Positions 5,622-7,357 of a stretch of DNA of 7,357 bases are shown here, in pieces. How positions within the stretch are numbered: the first letter of the stretch is position 1; each line of letters opens with the position of its first letter. This stretch comes from an uncultured Ruminococcus sp. (GTDB lineage Bacteria > Bacillota > Clostridia > Oscillospirales > CAG-382), in contig CACZRJ010000207.1 of NCBI GenBank assembly GCA_902783535.1, positions 1-7,357 of the forward strand, given 5' to 3'. The notes under the pieces were generated by a model. The model saw only the letters and a list, made by a program, of their open reading frames with translations, was not told the origin of the DNA and made no database searches. The position numbers and the translations under genes are program-made.

Positions 5622-6527
5622 TTATTTCTTCTTCCTGCCGAAGATGACGTAGACGATCACGGCAATGACCGCGATCGCGGCGAGAACGACCAGGACGAAC
5701 GCCCAGAGTTCCAGCCCGAGGATGCGGACGGGATCGGACTGCTCCGGCGCGCCGGATTCAGCGGGAGAAACGCTTGCCGGTTTCGATTCGTCCGGTTTGG
5801 ACGCGGACTCTGCGGGTTCCTCCGCGGAAACCGCTTCGGAAGGCTCTACGGATGCATCCGCGGATGCATCCGCGGATGGTTCTTCGGATGGCTCCACGGA
5901 TACATCCGCGGACGGTTCTTCGGAATCCGGATCATCCGTATCTCCGCCGTCTTCCTCGACCAGTTCGAGCTTGCGGACAGTGATGACGCCGCCGCTGACG
6001 GAATAGACGAGAATTCCGGTGAACGTCAGCTTCCCGTCGACCACCAGGGATTTGTCGAACGGAGAACTGTCGTAGTTTTTGACGCTTTCGATCAGATCCG
6101 TCAGCTTCATCGTTCCCTTGTAGGTCGCGCTCATCAGATCGCCGCTTCCGGCTTCGTAATTGACGTCGCCGAGCGCGGAGTTGGAAAGCGGGAAATTGAA
6201 GTTGCCGAACAGGAACGTGATGTTCGTATTGCCGGCGTCAACGTCAAAATCGTATTTCAGAGACGTTTTTGCGACGTCCACGGTGATCGGGTCCGCGTAG
6301 ACGCACTGCGTCGCGGGCCATGTCCCCCCGATGCTGCCGGAGAACACGTAGTTTCCGTTGCCGTCCTTGCCGAGTTCGACGGATACGCCGCCGTTCGGGA
6401 AGTCGTCCCAGTGGTCGTCGTCGTTGATGAGCGGGTATTTCACGCCTTCGGCGGACGACTGCAGCGGGACGCAAAGGACAGAAGCGAGCAAGGTGAGGAT
6501 CACCAGAAGAGTCAGTGCTTTTTTCAA
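5622..6527 (-). CDS. Membrane-anchored surface protein with beta-sandwich-like domain and Ser/Glu/Pro stalk
   Basis: A 301-residue protein that starts with TTG, not ATG, at 6527; GGAGG lies nine bases upstream. Residues 1-26 form a signal peptide ending SSA before EG. Residues about 27-191 are rich in alternating hydrophobic strands and aromatic residues (VKYPLINDDDHW, YVFSGSIGGTWPATQCVYADP, SLKYDFDVDAG, KLTFTGILVYSVSGGVITVRKLELV) and look like a jelly-roll, carbohydrate-binding-like domain. That is an impression of fold, not a family match. Residues 192-266 are a low-complexity stalk of Ser, Glu, Pro, Ala and Asp. Residues about 271-296 form one membrane helix, followed by GRKKK. No LPXTG signal or catalytic motif is seen. 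It lies 34 bases downstream of a gene of the same plan, and the two are probably cotranscribed. It likely binds a ligand or surface on the outside of the cell. Confidence 0.84.
   Translation of the reverse strand: MKKALTLLVILTLLASVLCVPLQSSAEGVKYPLINDDDHWDDFPNGGVSVELGKDGNGNYVFSGSIGGTWPATQCVYADPITVDVAKTSLKYDFDVDAGNTNITFLFGNFNFPLSNSALGDVNYEAGSGDLMSATYKGTMKLTDLIESVKNYDSSPFDKSLVVDGKLTFTGILVYSVSGGVITVRKLELVEEDGGDTDDPDSEEPSADVSVEPSEEPSADASADASVEPSEAVSAEEPAESASKPDESKPASVSPAESGAPEQSDPVRILGLELWAFVLVVLAAIAVIAVIVYVIFGRKKK
5838..5930 (-). repeat. Low-complexity stalk repeats (PSADAS / PSEE type)
   Basis: The stalk of the surface protein contains imperfect 12-base units. Two identical copies of GGATGCATCCGC abut at 5850-5861 and 5862-5873, followed by variants with GGATGG, GGCTCCACGG and GGACGG. 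They encode alternating Ser-Ala-Asp-Ala and Glu-Pro-Ser-Glu steps. They resemble the more regular array in the neighbouring gene. Confidence 0.65.
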
Positions 6528-6536
6528 TTCGAAATT

Positions 6537-6541
6537 CCTCC
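6537..6541 (-). promoter_or_regulatory. Ribosome binding site that fixes a TTG start
   Basis: On the minus strand GGAGG occupies 6541-6537, nine bases before TTG 6527-6525. Translation from this TTG gives MKKALTLL, the start of a normal signal peptide. No ATG or GTG start lies nearby in frame, so the site decides the start. Confidence 0.75.
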
Positions 6542-6561
6542 AGTCGGATGATCAGTGACCG

Positions 6562-7357
6562 TTATGCCTTCTTCTTCGGGATCAGCGCGATGACGACGCA
6601 GGCGATCGCGACGACGCCGATGCCGATCAGCAGCCAGCCCCACCACGGGAATCCGCCCGACTGCGCGGCAGGCGCCTCGGAGGACGCCGGCGCTTCGGAG
6701 GCGGCGGGTTCTACGCTGCTTTCGACAGGCGCGGCTTCAGACGGTTCTTCGGAAGGCTCAACGGATGCATCCGCGGAAGGCTCTTCAGAGGGCTCTTCAG
6801 AAGGCTCTTCAGAAGGCTCTTCAGAAGGCTCTTCGGAGGGTTCTTCAGACGGTTCTTCAGACGGTTCTTCAGACGGTTCCGCGGACGTCTGCGCGGGGAG
6901 ATTCTTGGACTTGTAGACCGCGGTCGCGGTGCCCGCGCCGGTGGCGGCGGCAAGATCGATGCCTTCAAGAACGAGATACTGGCCTTTTTCCATCTCCATG
7001 GCGGCGTTCTTGCCGTAGACGTTCGGATACTGGTCGGCCTGCGCCGGATCGGACGTGGAGGAATGGATGAGGACGGCGACCTGGCCGTCTTTCAGCTTGA
7101 CTTCGGACGGAACGTCGCCTTTGCCGGCGATCGGATCCTTCACGAGTTTCAGGATATTGTCGCTGACGATCTCGCACCACAGGGTGATCGCCCATTTCGG
7201 GTTGCAGGACTCGTACATTTCCTGGGTGGTGACGACGACGCCGTCTTCACCGGTGATCTGTTGGTTCACGCCCTTGATCTGGAAAACGAATCCGTCTTCC
7301 GCGGACGCGGGAATCACGAACGCCGCCAGCATGACGCAGACGACAGCGACGCAGATG
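6562..7357 (-). CDS. Membrane-anchored surface protein with PSEE stalk (5' truncated)
   Basis: The frame is open to the window edge; 264 residues are visible and the start lies beyond 7357. The first visible residues (ICVAVVCVMLAAFVIPASA, then EDG) are the hydrophobic core and cleavage site of a signal peptide, so little is missing. The ATG at 7332 falls inside this hydrophobic core and is not the true start. A domain of about 130 residues follows, with no family I recognise; it contains a GVNQQITGEDGVVV strand pair, WAITLWCEIV, and a DGQVAVLIHSSTSDPAQADQYP segment. Then come about 75 residues of stalk, including eight or nine PSEE-type units, and a membrane helix (PWWGWLLIGIGVVAIACVVIALI) with the end PKKKA. 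Only 34 bases separate it from the next minus-strand gene, suggesting an operon. It probably acts as a cell-surface protein; the ligand is unknown. Confidence 0.82.
   Translation of the reverse strand, partial: ICVAVVCVMLAAFVIPASAEDGFVFQIKGVNQQITGEDGVVVTTQEMYESCNPKWAITLWCEIVSDNILKLVKDPIAGKGDVPSEVKLKDGQVAVLIHSSTSDPAQADQYPNVYGKNAAMEMEKGQYLVLEGIDLAAATGAGTATAVYKSKNLPAQTSAEPSEEPSEEPSEEPSEEPSEEPSEEPSEEPSEEPSADASVEPSEEPSEAAPVESSVEPAASEAPASSEAPAAQSGGFPWWGWLLIGIGVVAIACVVIALIPKKKA
6779..6886 (-). repeat. Tandem 12-bp array coding for PSEE steps
   Basis: Nine contiguous 12-base units: one GGCTCTTCAGAG, three identical GGCTCTTCAGAA, one GGCTCTTCGGAG, three identical GGTTCTTCAGAC and a diverged GGTTCCGCGGAC. 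On the coding (minus) strand each gives Pro-Ser-Glu-Glu, or Pro-Ser-Ala-Glu at the diverged unit. The identical neighbouring units point to recent slippage or unequal exchange, so the stalk length probably varies between strains. Confidence 0.9.

Noticed and set aside
6287..6304. CVYADP in the minus-strand surface protein (residues 75-80) as another VYAGP-type core
   Set aside because: It sits within a beta-strand region of an exported protein, is a single copy, has Asp in place of Gly, and lacks the flanking pattern; chance resemblance is more likely.
5535..6551. A 338-residue plus-strand frame over the minus-strand surface protein
   Set aside because: Its apparent Gly/Arg/Phe repeats are the antisense of the PSAD/PSEE stalk; the minus frame has signal peptide, stalk, membrane helix and ribosome binding site.
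6779..6886. Direct repeats as a possible CRISPR array
   Set aside because: Units are 12 bases, contiguous without spacers, in frame and encode PSEE.

Overview
The window looks like chromosomal DNA of a Gram-positive anaerobe of the Clostridia type, possibly an Oscillospiraceae-like gut or rumen bacterium. The grounds are strong GGAGG-type ribosome binding sites, sigma-A-like promoters, surface proteins with PSEE-rich stalks and Lys-rich membrane tails, a double zinc ribbon protein and a radical SAM/SPASM enzyme. There is no rRNA or other marker gene, so the taxonomy is an inference. Most of the window is visibly GC-rich (about 63% in one line counted by eye). The first 210 bases are about 45% G+C by hand count and may have a different history.

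Layout. (a) 1-210: the 3' end of a + strand gene encoding a winged-helix C-terminus. (b) 305-763 (-) and 936-1883 (+): a divergent pair, an XRE/Cro-type regulator and an alpha/beta hydrolase, separated by 172 bases that hold two good sigma-A-like promoters and a 10-bp palindrome. A short terminator-like hairpin follows the hydrolase. (c) 1949-5467 (+): four genes in one direction. They are an exported, membrane-anchored alpha/alpha-barrel (six-hairpin glycosidase-like) protein; a 225-residue acidic protein with four copies of a VYAGP motif and a C-terminal double zinc ribbon; a radical SAM/SPASM enzyme starting one base after it; and a 54-residue small protein. A strong terminator follows at 5478-5532. 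(d) 5561-5615: a second hairpin with the same outer arms, usable in both directions. (e) 7357-5622 (-): two consecutive genes for membrane-anchored surface proteins with Ser/Glu/Pro stalks. The upstream one runs off the window. No stretch longer than about 170 bases lacks a gene.

The most interesting part is 3570-5467. A repeat-bearing protein lies immediately upstream of, and is probably translationally coupled to, a radical SAM enzyme with the full set of SPASM cysteines. This is the arrangement of a peptide-modifying (RiPP-type) system. The substrate would be unusual: four cores, VYAGP followed by MM or YF in alternation, within a large acidic, proline-rich cytosolic protein that ends in two zinc ribbons. 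The 54-residue protein carries a degenerate version of the same motif (FEPAYGTPEI). No transporter, protease or recognisable RiPP recognition element is visible in the window. The substrate-enzyme relation is inferred from gene order and motif pattern; I know of no named family that matches it.

The exported glycosidase-like protein and the two minus-strand proteins share one anchoring plan: signal peptide, domain, S/E/P-rich linker, one membrane helix, Lys-rich end, and no LPXTG. This suggests a common way of displaying proteins on the cell surface.
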